Positions 1 through 8,868 of a stretch of 46,722 nucleotides of DNA are shown piece by piece. Location: NCBI GenBank assembly GCA_017395635.1, contig JAFQOE010000014.1, forward strand, positions 1-46,722. Direction: 5' to 3'. A program made the translations under genes and the position numbers. Each line of letters begins with the position of its first letter. The stretch's first letter is position 1. This DNA is from Lachnospiraceae bacterium. GTDB lineage: Bacteria > Bacillota > Clostridia > Lachnospirales > Lachnospiraceae. The notes under the pieces are model-generated. The model was not told where the DNA came from, did no database searches, and was given only the letters and a program-made list of their open reading frames with translations.

Positions 1-4
1 ACAG

Positions 5-110
5 CGAGTACAGCACTTGCCCTATAGAATGCTGAGACATCATTTTTGATGTTATGGTATATAGGCAATGCTTACTTGTGCCACTTTTTTGAATGACAAA
101 TATATATATT
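5..110 (+). other. long imperfect hairpin followed by a T-run; possible terminator or small RNA 3' end
   Basis: The two sides of this stretch fold back on each other: CGAGTACAGCACTTGCC near the left pairs imperfectly with GGCAATGCTTACTTG near 70-96, with inner arms CTATA/TATA and a tip ACATCA-ttttt-TGATGT. A run of six T follows at about 85-95 on the plus strand. This fits the terminator of a plus-strand gene that lies outside the window, or a small structured RNA. The left edge of the window cuts it, so its extent is unknown. It has no T-box or SRP RNA signature and does not share the core of the other foldback repeats here. Confidence 0.35.
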
Positions 111-240
111 GTCAAGCAAAAGAATCTCGTTGCTTGTACACTCTCCACTCATAGCGAAACGCCTAAACAATAGTTTCTACACTGTCATTATGCAATCCTG
201 CCAAGCATTTTTCATGATGTAGACACACCTTTCAAAAAGA
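98..240. other. non-coding stretch with two small dyads
   Basis: I see no gene here. There is a small dyad TGACA/TGTCA around an AT alternation near 98-115, and a hairpin CAAGCAA/TTGCTTG at about 113-137. Their role is unknown. Confidence 0.3.
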
Positions 241-273
241 ATTGCGTAACAGCCATTACATCTGTTACGCAAT
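241..273 (-). terminator. rho-independent terminator after the pullulanase gene
   Basis: A perfect 12-bp stem, ATTGCGTAACAG (241-252) with CTGTTACGCAAT (262-273), has a 9-nt loop. Read on the minus strand it is followed by TCTTTTTG. It lies about 40 bp beyond the pullulanase stop codon and is well placed to end the alpha-glucan transcript. Confidence 0.75.
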
Positions 274-313
274 AAAATCTAACTTTTGAAGAACACCTCA
301 ACCTTATTAAGTT

Positions 314-2236
314 TTATGCTTTTACCAAAATCATCGCAGAAATTGGAGCAACACTCACACAATCACCACTAACCTCTTCTGCCAAATCAGCGCATTCGCC
401 ATTCACACAAATCTTCCAATTTCCATCTTTAATTTCATACTCTTTTAAAGAAAGTACTTGTTCATCTTCTGATGCATTGAAAATCACAAGCAATTCCTCT
501 TCACCCTTGATGTTAAATGAAACCACGCCATCTCCTATTTTCTTATACTTGACATTTGATACAACTTCTTCTGCCGTAGAAATACGTAATGCACTGTGCT
601 CTCTACGGAATTTGATCAGTCCTTTATAATACTCTACTACATCCGCACAAGTATTATCCTCCAAGCAATTCCAACGGATGCGATTAACAAAATCAGAAGA
701 ATTAAAACTATTTTCTATTTTCTTGCCGGTTTCATCCTCTTTGATGCGTAGAAATTCTTCTCCTGCATGAATAAACGGAATTCCCATAGAAGTCATATAA
801 ATAACTGCTGCAAGCTTATTCATTTTAATCAAATCGTCCTTTGAAGTTTCCGGTCCGGCAATTCGTAGTTTGTCCATCAACGTGTAATTATCATGACATG
901 ACACATAATTGACTGTCTGCGACGGTTTCGGACACCAAGATGTCTGCGCCTTGAAACATTCTCCAATCATGTCTTCACAATCCGCCTTTCCCGACACATA
1001 TCCCAGATTTTCACCATTTCTTCCAGCAATCAAATCACGAATATCATCGCTGAAATATGCAAAATCCGGTGTTTCAACAGCATTCACCTGTGTTGCAGGC
1101 TTGAAACCTTCTTCCATTGCTGTCGGCAAGCTCCATCCTTCTCCATAGAAAATGACGTCCGGATGCTTTTCATGAACTGTTTTTACAATCTCATTAATGG
1201 TATCTGTATCAAGCAGACCTACCAAATCGAATCGGAAACCATCCAAATGATATTCGTTTGCCCAATAATTAACAGAATCCACAATATATTTGCGTACCAT
1301 CGCTCTTTCAGATGCGGTATCATTTCCACAATAAGAACCATTTGAATAGGTTCCGTCTTTCTTCCAACGAGAAAAATATCCAGGCACAATTTGATTAAAG
1401 CAAAATGTATCTGCATCATACACATGGTTATAAACCACATCCATAACCACATTGATACCGTGGTCATGAAGAGATTTCACCATCTGCTTCATCTCTTTTA
1501 CACGCACCTCACCATGAAATGGGTCGGTAGAATAAGAACCCTCAGGCACATTATAGTTAACCGGATCATATCCCCAGTTATACTGAGGTACATCTAATTT
1601 TGCTTCATTTACGGAACCGTAATCGTACATCGGCAACAAATGAAGATGAGTAATCCCTAGAGATTTCAAATAATCCAAACAGGTAGAAATACCACTAGGT
1701 GTTTTAGTACCTTCTTCTGTGAATGCTAGAAATTTACCTCGGTTTGCAGCAGAAACTCCGGAACTCTCATCAATCGAAAAGTCTCTGATATGTAATTCGT
1801 AGAGAACTGCATCTGTGTATTGCATTCCTGTATTTGGACTTTGATCTTCATCCCACCCCTCCGGATTAGTAGAAGCCAAATCAATTACCATTGCACGATA
1901 TCCATTAACACCGGTTGTTCTTGCATAAGGATCACATACCTCTTTTGTTTCACCATCATGTTCCACCACATATGTATAATAAGTACCGTTCAAGTTTCCT
2001 TCAACCGTTAACTCCCATACACCTTTGTCTCCCAGAGTCATTACAGATTGACTAATCAAATCCTCATTCTCCACTGTTCCTGACTGATAAAGTGCCAACT
2101 CAACCTTTTGTGCAGTCGGTGCCCATACCTTAAATGTAGTCGCATCCTTTGACCAGGTTGCACCCAAATCATTCCCTGTGTAGGTATATTCTTCTATAAA
2201 CTTCTTATCAGAGTAACTCTTAACATCCTTAACCAT
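314..2236 (-). CDS. pulA: type I pullulanase (GH13), cytoplasmic debranching enzyme
   Basis: This 640-residue protein should hydrolyse alpha-1,6 branches in imported maltodextrins. An N-terminal CBM48-like beta domain (about residues 20-110) precedes the GH13 barrel. The type I pullulanase motif YNWGYDP is at 219-225. The four GH13 regions are DVVYNH (266-271), GFRFDLVG with nucleophile Asp337, GEGW with acid/base Glu366, and SCHDN with Asp449. There is no signal peptide, so it should act in the cytoplasm, complementing the secreted amylase encoded just upstream. The ATG at 2236 follows AAAGGATAA. The gap to the amylase gene is only 92 bp and has no clear promoter, so co-transcription is likely. 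Length is normal for a cytoplasmic type I enzyme. A glycogen-debranching role is a less likely alternative. Confidence 0.92.
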   Translation of the reverse strand: MVKDVKSYSDKKFIEEYTYTGNDLGATWSKDATTFKVWAPTAQKVELALYQSGTVENEDLISQSVMTLGDKGVWELTVEGNLNGTYYTYVVEHDGETKEVCDPYARTTGVNGYRAMVIDLASTNPEGWDEDQSPNTGMQYTDAVLYELHIRDFSIDESSGVSAANRGKFLAFTEEGTKTPSGISTCLDYLKSLGITHLHLLPMYDYGSVNEAKLDVPQYNWGYDPVNYNVPEGSYSTDPFHGEVRVKEMKQMVKSLHDHGINVVMDVVYNHVYDADTFCFNQIVPGYFSRWKKDGTYSNGSYCGNDTASERAMVRKYIVDSVNYWANEYHLDGFRFDLVGLLDTDTINEIVKTVHEKHPDVIFYGEGWSLPTAMEEGFKPATQVNAVETPDFAYFSDDIRDLIAGRNGENLGYVSGKADCEDMIGECFKAQTSWCPKPSQTVNYVSCHDNYTLMDKLRIAGPETSKDDLIKMNKLAAVIYMTSMGIPFIHAGEEFLRIKEDETGKKIENSFNSSDFVNRIRWNCLEDNTCADVVEYYKGLIKFRREHSALRISTAEEVVSNVKYKKIGDGVVSFNIKGEEELLVIFNASEDEQVLSLKEYEIKDGNWKICVNGECADLAEEVSGDCVSVAPISAMILVKA

Positions 2237-2271
2237 ATATTTATTATCCTTTCTATTGCCATATTATTCGG

Positions 2272-2307
2272 CGTTTGCGAAACTCGTAAATCTGAGTTTC
2301 GCAAACG
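2272..2307. repeat. 14-bp perfect hairpin made only of the TTGCGAAACTC repeat end
   Basis: CGTTTGCGAAACTC (2272-2285) is followed by 8 nt and its exact reverse complement (2294-2307). The arm TTGCGAAACTC is the same sequence as the terminal inverted repeats of the elements at 29063 and 46589. No T-tract follows on either strand, so a canonical terminator is unlikely. It may be a collapsed copy of that element, with only the two ends left, sitting between the amylase and pullulanase genes. Confidence 0.6.
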
Positions 2308-2328
2308 TCCATATATTATACTCTCTCG

Positions 2329-3903
2329 TTATTTCATAATCACAATACTTCCAAAAGGTAACTTCATCTCATTATTCTCTATCACAACTGCATCTTCACC
2401 AACTGTAAGAGAAGCCTTCATCTCATATTCAGAAAGACCTGCTGCTGCCAAATCCAAAGTCGTCCCTTCCTCTGCATTACAATACACAACAACACAGCTT
2501 TCTTCGCCCCATTGGCGTAACACCGCTGCTGTACCCTGCGGAAAAGTTCCTTCCACCTTAGTTACATCTCCTCGTGCGATTTCCGGATAACTATTTCTTA
2601 CCTTCAACGCATTCTTATAATAATGATAAATTGATGTTTCATCTTCCATCTGTTCATCTAAAGCCGGGAATTTCTGTTCCACACTTTCTGCACCCTTTGG
2701 TGGTTCCGTTATACCTTCTGTATTGGTAGCGGACCAGTACATTGGTAGTCGCTTGTTCTGGTCTAAATCACCTTTACTCTTCATACCGATTTCTTCTCCA
2801 TAATACACAAAAGGAGATCCCGGCATTGTAAGCAAAAGTCCTGCTGCAAACTTCATCACACCTTCATCACTGACACTCTGGGCTGAAATACGTGTGGTAT
2901 CATGATTACTAACAAATGGTGCATCAATATAATTCGGATTCTTTTCCAAATCCTGACTTCTCTGATTAATCATCCAAGTCACATATTCAGACACATCTAC
3001 CCTGTTACGGGCAGTTTTCATAACTGCACCTTCTTGCGTTGCAGCCGGAAAATTAAACAAACTGTCGATACCACTCGCGTAATATTCTACAAGCGTAGAT
3101 TGTCCTCTCTCCCATACTTCTGCCACAAGATATGCTTCTTCATTGACAGATTTTGTATAATCTGTAATCCATTTGAGAACCTCTGTGTTCTTTGCAGCAT
3201 AACCGGTAAAATATTCCTTTGCAGCATCCAAACGGAAACCATCCGTTCCCATATCCAGCCAGAATTTAATAATATCTTCAAATTCTTTACGCACTGCCTG
3301 ATTCTCAAGGTTCAAATCCGGCATTTCTGACACAAACACACCTTCGTAATAGAAATCCGAGTTACCTGCTTTATGCCAATTGACTCCTTGCGCACCCTCT
3401 TTTGCAAAATAGTAATATCCCACATACGGACAAGCTGTCAAATCCGGTTCCTGTCCTTCCTCTAAGGTCTCCAGATATGCAACCGCTTCTGTAAACCAAG
3501 GGTGTTTGTTAGAAGTATGATTAAGCACCAAATCCACTATTAATCGGATACCTCTTTCATGACATGCTTCTACAAGTGCTTCATAATCCTCTATCGTTCC
3601 AAAAGCAGGATCAATCTCATAATAATTGGTTACATCATATTTATGATAAGTAGGCGATGGCATAATAGGAGTCATCCAGATTCCGTTGAATCCCATCTCC
3701 TCAATATAGTCAAGTTTTTGAATAATTCCTTGTAAATCTCCACTCCCATCCCCATTGCTGTCATAATAAGAACCAGGGAAAATCTGATAAAAGTTACGAT
3801 ATTCATCGTCAATTAATTGAATCTTTTCTTCCTGTCTACATCCTCCAAAACATGTACACAGCATTGCAAAACACAACAATAATACTACTATCTTTCTTTT
3901 CAT
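2329..3903 (-). CDS. secreted GH13 alpha-amylase-family lipoprotein
   Basis: This 524-residue glycoside hydrolase probably degrades starch or maltodextrin at the outer face of the membrane. Residues 1-22 form a lipoprotein signal peptide ending in the lipobox FGGC (Cys22). The GH13 regions are intact: DLVLNH (124-129), GFRLDAAKE with nucleophile Asp226, EVWERG with Glu262, and FVSNHDTTR with Asp335. The opening YQIFPGSYYDSNGDGSGDL resembles alpha-glucosidase and cyclomaltodextrinase-like members as well as amylases, so the exact product pattern is open. An upstream in-frame extension of 30 codons exists, but GGGAGG lies 8 nt before the ATG at 3903 and the signal peptide begins there, so 3903 is the start. 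It has its own promoter and is followed by the pullulanase gene. Confidence 0.88.
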   Translation of the reverse strand: MKRKIVVLLLCFAMLCTCFGGCRQEEKIQLIDDEYRNFYQIFPGSYYDSNGDGSGDLQGIIQKLDYIEEMGFNGIWMTPIMPSPTYHKYDVTNYYEIDPAFGTIEDYEALVEACHERGIRLIVDLVLNHTSNKHPWFTEAVAYLETLEEGQEPDLTACPYVGYYYFAKEGAQGVNWHKAGNSDFYYEGVFVSEMPDLNLENQAVRKEFEDIIKFWLDMGTDGFRLDAAKEYFTGYAAKNTEVLKWITDYTKSVNEEAYLVAEVWERGQSTLVEYYASGIDSLFNFPAATQEGAVMKTARNRVDVSEYVTWMINQRSQDLEKNPNYIDAPFVSNHDTTRISAQSVSDEGVMKFAAGLLLTMPGSPFVYYGEEIGMKSKGDLDQNKRLPMYWSATNTEGITEPPKGAESVEQKFPALDEQMEDETSIYHYYKNALKVRNSYPEIARGDVTKVEGTFPQGTAAVLRQWGEESCVVVYCNAEEGTTLDLAAAGLSEYEMKASLTVGEDAVVIENNEMKLPFGSIVIMK

Positions 3904-3963
3904 AAAAATAACCTCCCTATCAAGTAGAAAACCCTGTTCAAGTCCCCTTCTTTCACTTAACCT

Positions 3964-3993
3964 AGTATACCATTCTGCACTATGCGATTTCAA
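3964..3993 (-). promoter_or_regulatory. probable sigma-A promoter of the amylase gene
   Basis: On the minus strand TTGAAA (3988-3993) and TATACT (3964-3969) are separated by 18 bp and lie about 60 bp upstream of the amylase start. I could not identify a catabolite-response site matching the usual consensus here. Confidence 0.6.
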
Positions 3994-4071
3994 TAGTTAA
4001 CTTGTATAAACTGAGGCTCTTTTGTTCTTCCCTTTTATCTGAAAACAAAATAAGTCAGTGCATAAAAATTT

Positions 4072-4860
4072 TTATTTTCTATTTTTTTCTATCCACGCTA
4101 CCGCAAAATCTACAATATCTCTTTGCTTCATCAAGCGTAGTGTTCCATTTCCGAGTGTCACTTTTTTCACAGGATAAACTGCTTCAAAAGCCTCTCCAAT
4201 CTGTTCAAAGTCCTCACCATCTACAAATAGTGTTTCATATGCTTTCCACACTCTCTTTCCATTTTCCATAACAGCACTGTATTCCACACAATTATGTTTC
4301 CCTTGATATTCAGCCCTTACATCTGCCAAATGAAGCGAGGTATTTTTATCATATCCTGTTCCTATGAGCAGGACATAACCATCCAATTCATACAATTTAC
4401 CAATCGGAGATCCCTCTCCAAAAATATTGGATATATCATGATTACTGGTAAGATACTCAGCATGTTTTCCCCATGCCGCAACAGAACGAGCCGGATGACT
4501 ACTTCTCATTGTCCCATTCCATTTACGAAACATCTCTGCAACAACACCCATCGTATTCGTTGGTGTTATATCTTTATCGTATGCAGGCCAATTATCTCTT
4601 ATGGTCTGCCACCATTCCTCCGGCTCTTCCCAATGCACCCCCGTTGTTGGGTCAAGATTCTTCCATGTCTGAGTTGGCATCATTATCGTACCTTCCTCAC
4701 CAACAGATTCCAATAGCGCCTCAATTAAAACTTGTGCACCTCCACAAACAAACCCCAGACTACTTAATGAAGTATGCACCTCTATAATCTGTCCTTTCTC
4801 TACTCCCAAATCATGAAATGCTTTAACAATATCTTGTTTCAATACTAACTTTCTATCCAT
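4072..4860 (-). CDS. AAC(3)-family N-acetyltransferase (YokD-like fold)
   Basis: This 262-residue protein belongs to the antibiotic_NAT family, which transfers acetyl from acetyl-CoA. Family landmarks are visible: HTSLSSLG (29-36), MPTQTW (61-66), HPARSVAAWG (122-131), GEGSPIG (148-154) and TSLHLAD (174-180). Many chromosomal members of this family are not aminoglycoside resistance enzymes, and nothing here points to mobility. It sits alone between the permease operon and the amylase gene on the same strand, with about 350 bp of non-coding DNA upstream, so it is probably a separate transcript. The ATG at 4860 is preceded by GAGGGAGGAAG. Its natural substrate cannot be told from the sequence. 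Confidence 0.85.
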   Translation of the reverse strand: MDRKLVLKQDIVKAFHDLGVEKGQIIEVHTSLSSLGFVCGGAQVLIEALLESVGEEGTIMMPTQTWKNLDPTTGVHWEEPEEWWQTIRDNWPAYDKDITPTNTMGVVAEMFRKWNGTMRSSHPARSVAAWGKHAEYLTSNHDISNIFGEGSPIGKLYELDGYVLLIGTGYDKNTSLHLADVRAEYQGKHNCVEYSAVMENGKRVWKAYETLFVDGEDFEQIGEAFEAVYPVKKVTLGNGTLRLMKQRDIVDFAVAWIEKNRK

Positions 4861-5167
4861 TATATAGAACTTCCTCCCTCAACTAAATGAATTATTTTAT
4901 CTATGTAACTCATACTAATCATTCGTATTAATTTATACAATAGGTTAAATGCGTAACCACTCCCAAAATAATATAATTATTTTTATGCACTTTGTCAGCA
5001 AAACACATATTATATTGACTTTGCCTTCCCCATTTTAAAGCACAAAAACTGCACTATTTGAATCATATAAAAAGCCTATCGGATATGAGTGAAGCCATAT
5101 TTACGACAGTCCTTTCTATGATAGTCAGATAGCACAGCCTCTTCAAAAATTCCTTTTAAATACAAAA
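4861..5167. other. AT-rich intergenic region upstream of the acetyltransferase
   Basis: No gene is visible. On the minus strand TTGCTG around 4990-5000 followed by TAAT/TATATT-like hexamers could be a weak promoter for the acetyltransferase, but the spacing is not convincing. Confidence 0.3.
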
Positions 5168-5201
5168 AGTAGAAGGAACCCACAAGGGGTTTCCTTCCAC
5201 T
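5168..5201 (-). terminator. rho-independent terminator after malG
   Basis: On the minus strand AGTGGAAGGAAACCC pairs with GGGTTCCTTCTACT with one bulge and a short loop, followed by TTTTTG. It begins about 10 bp after the second permease stop codon, so the transport operon ends here. Confidence 0.75.
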
Positions 5202-5211
5202 TAAATTTACA

Positions 5212-6081
5212 TCAACCTTTAACGGATCCTGAAAGACCTTCCGCATAAAATCTCTGTAAGTAAATAAACAAGATTGCGATTGGAATAGATACACACACAG
5301 CACCCGCCGCGAAAGGAGCATACCAATTCATGATATTTTCCTTAGTCAACATTGTGTACAAACCAATTGCCACTGTGTAATATCTTGGATCTGCACCTGC
5401 GATAACCTTCGCAAAGATAAAATCAAGCCAAGGAGCCATAAAGGCTTGTAAGATAGTATAAACAACAATCGGCTTCGAAAGTGGCATAATAATCTTTGAA
5501 AATACATCCCATTTCGTTGCACCATCGATTAAAGCTGCTTCATCCAGTGCTTTTGGAATTGTATCAAAGAAACCTTTGGCAACATAAAACTGTAAACCTG
5601 CACCACCTGAATATACCATAATAAGAGCCAGGTAAATGAACGGACCTTCTGTTAAGCCAAAACCTTTTAAGATATAGTAAATCGCAATCATAGACATGAA
5701 TCCTGGGAACAAACCAAGCACCATAGCAACATTCATGTAAGGTTTACGAATTTTAAAACGTATTCTTGACAACGCATAAGAAATCGCTAATACAAAGAAT
5801 GTTGTGATAATACATGAAAAGATTGAAATAAACAACGTATTCATAAACCATCTAGGGAAGTCAAATATTGCTGTGTCAGTAAACAACTTTATATAATTGT
5901 CTAATGTAAATTCTTTCGGCCAGAAAGATGTAATATATTGACCTTTCTGCACTCTAAACGAGAGCAAAACCACCCAGAAAATTGGGAATATCCAAATTAG
6001 GGAAAGGACTGCCAAAAAAATATGCACAATTGTATTGGTAACTGCCTTCCGAGATTTCCCTGAAGTAACTGTCTTCTGCAT
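5212..6081 (-). CDS. malG: maltodextrin ABC transporter permease, MalG type
   Basis: This 289-residue inner-membrane permease has six predicted membrane segments; the first is at about residues 18-42. The EAA loop that docks on the ATPase is at 181-200 (DEAALIDGATKWDVFSKIIM in part). It forms the heterodimeric channel with the preceding MalF-like protein. The start codon overlaps the malF stop as TAATG, which indicates translational coupling. It is of CUT1 family length. Substrate assignment as maltodextrin rests on the neighbouring amylase and pullulanase genes, not on the permease itself. Confidence 0.88.
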   Translation of the reverse strand: MQKTVTSGKSRKAVTNTIVHIFLAVLSLIWIFPIFWVVLLSFRVQKGQYITSFWPKEFTLDNYIKLFTDTAIFDFPRWFMNTLFISIFSCIITTFFVLAISYALSRIRFKIRKPYMNVAMVLGLFPGFMSMIAIYYILKGFGLTEGPFIYLALIMVYSGGAGLQFYVAKGFFDTIPKALDEAALIDGATKWDVFSKIIMPLSKPIVVYTILQAFMAPWLDFIFAKVIAGADPRYYTVAIGLYTMLTKENIMNWYAPFAAGAVCVSIPIAILFIYLQRFYAEGLSGSVKG

Positions 6082-7466
6082 TATGAGAATCCCTCCTCTT
6101 CTTTGTATGATTTACTGTTGCGATATGTCAATATTGACATTGTTGCCATCAAAACGAATGTTAAGATACCAATTACCGCACCTAAATTGTAATCCTTATT
6201 ATCAATCGTCAACTTATACAACCATGTAACAAGCAAGTCTGTCTTACCTGCTGTACCTCTATAGTAAGCATCTGTTGCAGGCTGTCCGTTTGTTAACAAG
6301 AAGATTACGTTAAAGTTATTGATATTCTGCATGAATGTAACAATCAACTGTGGTGTCATAACAAACATCAAATATGGCATAGTAATCTTTGTGAATATGG
6401 CAACAATACCTGCACCATCTAACTTAGCAGCTTCATAAAGTTCTGTAGGGATATTGTTCAAAATACCTGTTACAGAAATAACGGTATATGGAATACCAAC
6501 CCATAAGTTAATTACAATAACTGTCACACGTGCCCATGTTGCATCTGTTAAAAACGGCAATGGACCCATGCCAAAAAGTTCTCTAAGAATCAGGTTAAAC
6601 GCACCGTGCTCCTGAATCATTGTATTAACAACCAATAAAGATACAAACTGTGGTACAGCAATTGTCAACATAAGAACAAATCGCCAAAATCCTTTGATTT
6701 TTGTATCTTTACGATTAATAATCATTGCTAAAATAACACCAAAAATGTAGTTTAAGAATGTAGCAAAGATAGCCCAAACAATGGTCCATCCAAGTACAGG
6801 CCAAAAAGTACGTCCCAAATCACTTCCTGCATTCAATACACGGGTAAAGTTTTCAAATCCAACCCAGTCGAATAAGTTCTTAGGTGGAAGATGATTTCTA
6901 TCATAGTTTGTAAACGCCATCAAAATCATAAATAATAATGGCATTACGTTAAAGAGTAACAATCCAAGAAATGGAAATGCCAAAAATACCTGATACATTC
7001 TCTTATCTTTAAATTCAGAAACGGTCTTTCTAAAAGTAAGAGGTTTCTTACCTTTTCTTACCGCAAGCTCTGCATAATAAGACGAACGACAAGCTGCCCT
7101 TGCAACTAAAAACATTCCAATAATCACAAAAATTGTTACAACACCGTAAAGCAAACAAAGCTGTGAGTTATCTCCCGGAATATACTCATAAATCTGTTTT
7201 GCTTCATTAAACACTTCTGTCTGTGTAGCTGTACCCAACGTAACAAACTGGTACAGTGCATGTGCACCAAAAATAACAAAATAGCAAATGAAACTAATTT
7301 CCAAAGCTAAAAACAATATACCCTGAACAATCTGTTTTCTTGCCAGATTTCCAACTCCCCAGATCAAAAAAGAAAGTTTGGTAAAAATATCGCCATCCTG
7401 AAGTACTTCTAGCACAGGAACCACTTCTGGAAATTCACGATCTTTTTTCTTCGCAAATCCTGCCAT
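6081..7466 (-). CDS. malF: maltodextrin ABC transporter permease, MalF type with extended N-terminus
   Basis: This 461-residue membrane protein is the larger CUT1 permease subunit. It carries extra N-terminal membrane segments (about residues 48-70 and 104-122) before the core permease domain, which begins with a segment at about 158-185. The EAA loop is at 345-364 and reads EAAKLDGAGIVAIFTKITMP. Maltodextrin-type MalF proteins commonly have such an extension, whereas many CUT1 permeases are near 300 residues. It follows the binding-protein gene after a terminator hairpin, so it is probably made in lower amount than the binding protein. GAGAGGAT precedes the ATG at 7466. Confidence 0.88.
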   Translation of the reverse strand: MAGFAKKKDREFPEVVPVLEVLQDGDIFTKLSFLIWGVGNLARKQIVQGILFLALEISFICYFVIFGAHALYQFVTLGTATQTEVFNEAKQIYEYIPGDNSQLCLLYGVVTIFVIIGMFLVARAACRSSYYAELAVRKGKKPLTFRKTVSEFKDKRMYQVFLAFPFLGLLLFNVMPLLFMILMAFTNYDRNHLPPKNLFDWVGFENFTRVLNAGSDLGRTFWPVLGWTIVWAIFATFLNYIFGVILAMIINRKDTKIKGFWRFVLMLTIAVPQFVSLLVVNTMIQEHGAFNLILRELFGMGPLPFLTDATWARVTVIVINLWVGIPYTVISVTGILNNIPTELYEAAKLDGAGIVAIFTKITMPYLMFVMTPQLIVTFMQNINNFNVIFLLTNGQPATDAYYRGTAGKTDLLVTWLYKLTIDNKDYNLGAVIGILTFVLMATMSILTYRNSKSYKEEEGFS

Positions 7467-7497
7467 CGCAATAATCCTCTCTCTCTCTAATACTTCA

Positions 7498-7533
7498 AAA
7501 AGAGCTTCATTAGAACCCTAACGAAGCTCTTTT
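7498..7533 (-). terminator. intra-operon terminator between malE and malF
   Basis: A 16-bp stem, AAAAGAGCTTCATTAG (7498-7513) with CTAACGAAGCTCTTTT (7518-7533), has a 4-nt loop. Its single non-Watson-Crick position becomes a G-U pair in the minus-strand RNA, which then runs into TTTTTG. Partial read-through would set a high binding-protein to permease ratio, an arrangement known for several binding-protein transporters. Confidence 0.8.
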
Positions 7534-7554
7534 ATAGTTATTGTAAACTAGTTA

Positions 7555-8868
7555 TTATTCCAATGAACTTCCTTCATTTACATTACTAACGAATGTAGCA
7601 AGTTTCTCTGCTGCATTGTCATGTGTAACTTCACCAGAAACAATCGCCTTACCAAATGCTTCAGCTGGTGCCCACCAGTTGTTCATCTGAGTTACCAATG
7701 GCTGAGCTACAGATGTGTTATTAACTGTATCTGTAATAGCACTAAGCATAACATCATCAATACCTGTAGAATCTAAAGGTACTACGCCACGAACTTCGTA
7801 ACGAACCTTCTGACACTCAGCGCTTCCTAAGTATGCAGCAAGTGCTACTGCAACATCCATGTTCTCACATGTTGGGTTAACACCAAGAGCCTTAGAACCA
7901 GCGTAAGACTTCATTGTACCTTCGTAATCGCCAGCCTTGAAAGATGGAAGCTGAGCACATGCGAAGTTCTCACCAAGAGCCTCTTCGATTGCACCACGAT
8001 CCCAAGAACCTGTAAAGAATGCACCAAGCTTGCCCTCTGCGAAAAGAGAGATAGCCTTACCAGCTTCTTCGTTAGCCTGGTTTGTAAACTTAGGATTAGC
8101 TGCAAGATCTACAAGGTAGTTAGCAACTGCTACACCCTTCTCATCATCAAAGTCACATGGCTGAGATCCGTCTGTACCATCAGCACCGAACATTGTTCCA
8201 CCAACTCCGTAGAAGAATGATGGGATATACCAGCTGTTTCCTAAACAGAAACATACGTTAGTAACACCATCACCAAGGTCTTTTGCTAACATAGTATCAA
8301 GATCCTTAACTTCATCAGCTGTGAACTTGCTACTGTCATAGTACATAAACCATCCGTTGTAAGCATATGGTACACCATAAACACCACCATCATATGTAAC
8401 AGTGTTCATCATAGACTCAGAATTTGCTGCCTTAATAGCATCAAGGTTCTGTCCACCAAGCTTAGCAATAGCACCTGCTTCAACTAAGATTGGTAACTGA
8501 TCGTTTGCATACATGTAAACGTCAGCTGCTGCATCAACGTCCTTAGTAACTTCGTCTTTTGCAACGTCCTCACCACATACACCATACTCAAATGTGATGT
8601 TCCACTCTGGATGAGCCTCGTTGAAATCTTCACACATAGCTGCAAGGATACCATTATCATATCCGTCAACTGGTGCCTGATCCTCCTGTGGACCCCAAAC
8701 TGTTAAAGTAACATCTTTTACTTCAACTGCCTCTGTTGTGTCTGCTGCGTCTGTTGCCTCTGTTGCTGCTGGTGCCTCTGTTGTTGAGCTACCAGAATTA
8801 CAACCTGTCATTGTTCCAGCTACCATTGCTGTTGCAAGCATCATAGCAAGAATTTTCTTTAATCTCAT
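7555..8868 (-). CDS. malE: maltodextrin-binding lipoprotein of an ABC transporter
   Basis: This 437-residue solute-binding protein of the carbohydrate uptake family 1 is tethered outside the membrane. The signal peptide ends in the lipobox MTGC (Cys23), followed by a Ser/Thr/Ala/Glu-rich linker to about residue 50. The mature domain begins with LTVWGPQEDQ, and patches such as YGVPYAYNGWFMYY and FFTGSWDRGA fit maltose-binding relatives. Codon use differs from the neighbours towards the choices seen in rpoB, which suggests high expression. AAGGAGG precedes the ATG at 8868. A strong promoter lies upstream and a terminator downstream, so this gene can be expressed well above the permeases. Confidence 0.9.
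   Translation of the reverse strand: MRLKKILAMMLATAMVAGTMTGCNSGSSTTEAPAATEATDAADTTEAVEVKDVTLTVWGPQEDQAPVDGYDNGILAAMCEDFNEAHPEWNITFEYGVCGEDVAKDEVTKDVDAAADVYMYANDQLPILVEAGAIAKLGGQNLDAIKAANSESMMNTVTYDGGVYGVPYAYNGWFMYYDSSKFTADEVKDLDTMLAKDLGDGVTNVCFCLGNSWYIPSFFYGVGGTMFGADGTDGSQPCDFDDEKGVAVANYLVDLAANPKFTNQANEEAGKAISLFAEGKLGAFFTGSWDRGAIEEALGENFACAQLPSFKAGDYEGTMKSYAGSKALGVNPTCENMDVAVALAAYLGSAECQKVRYEVRGVVPLDSTGIDDVMLSAITDTVNNTSVAQPLVTQMNNWWAPAEAFGKAIVSGEVTHDNAAEKLATFVSNVNEGSSLE

Noticed and set aside
2272..2307. Ordinary terminator of the amylase gene
   Set aside because: The stem is strong but no T-run follows on the minus strand, and its arm matches the repeat ends instead.
3964..3993. Catabolite-response (cre) site at the amylase promoter
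   Set aside because: A partial TGAAA-TCG resemblance is seen, but the second half of the consensus is absent.
4072..4860. Acquired aminoglycoside resistance gene
   Set aside because: Family membership alone does not show resistance; there are no mobile genes nearby and its codon use resembles its neighbours.
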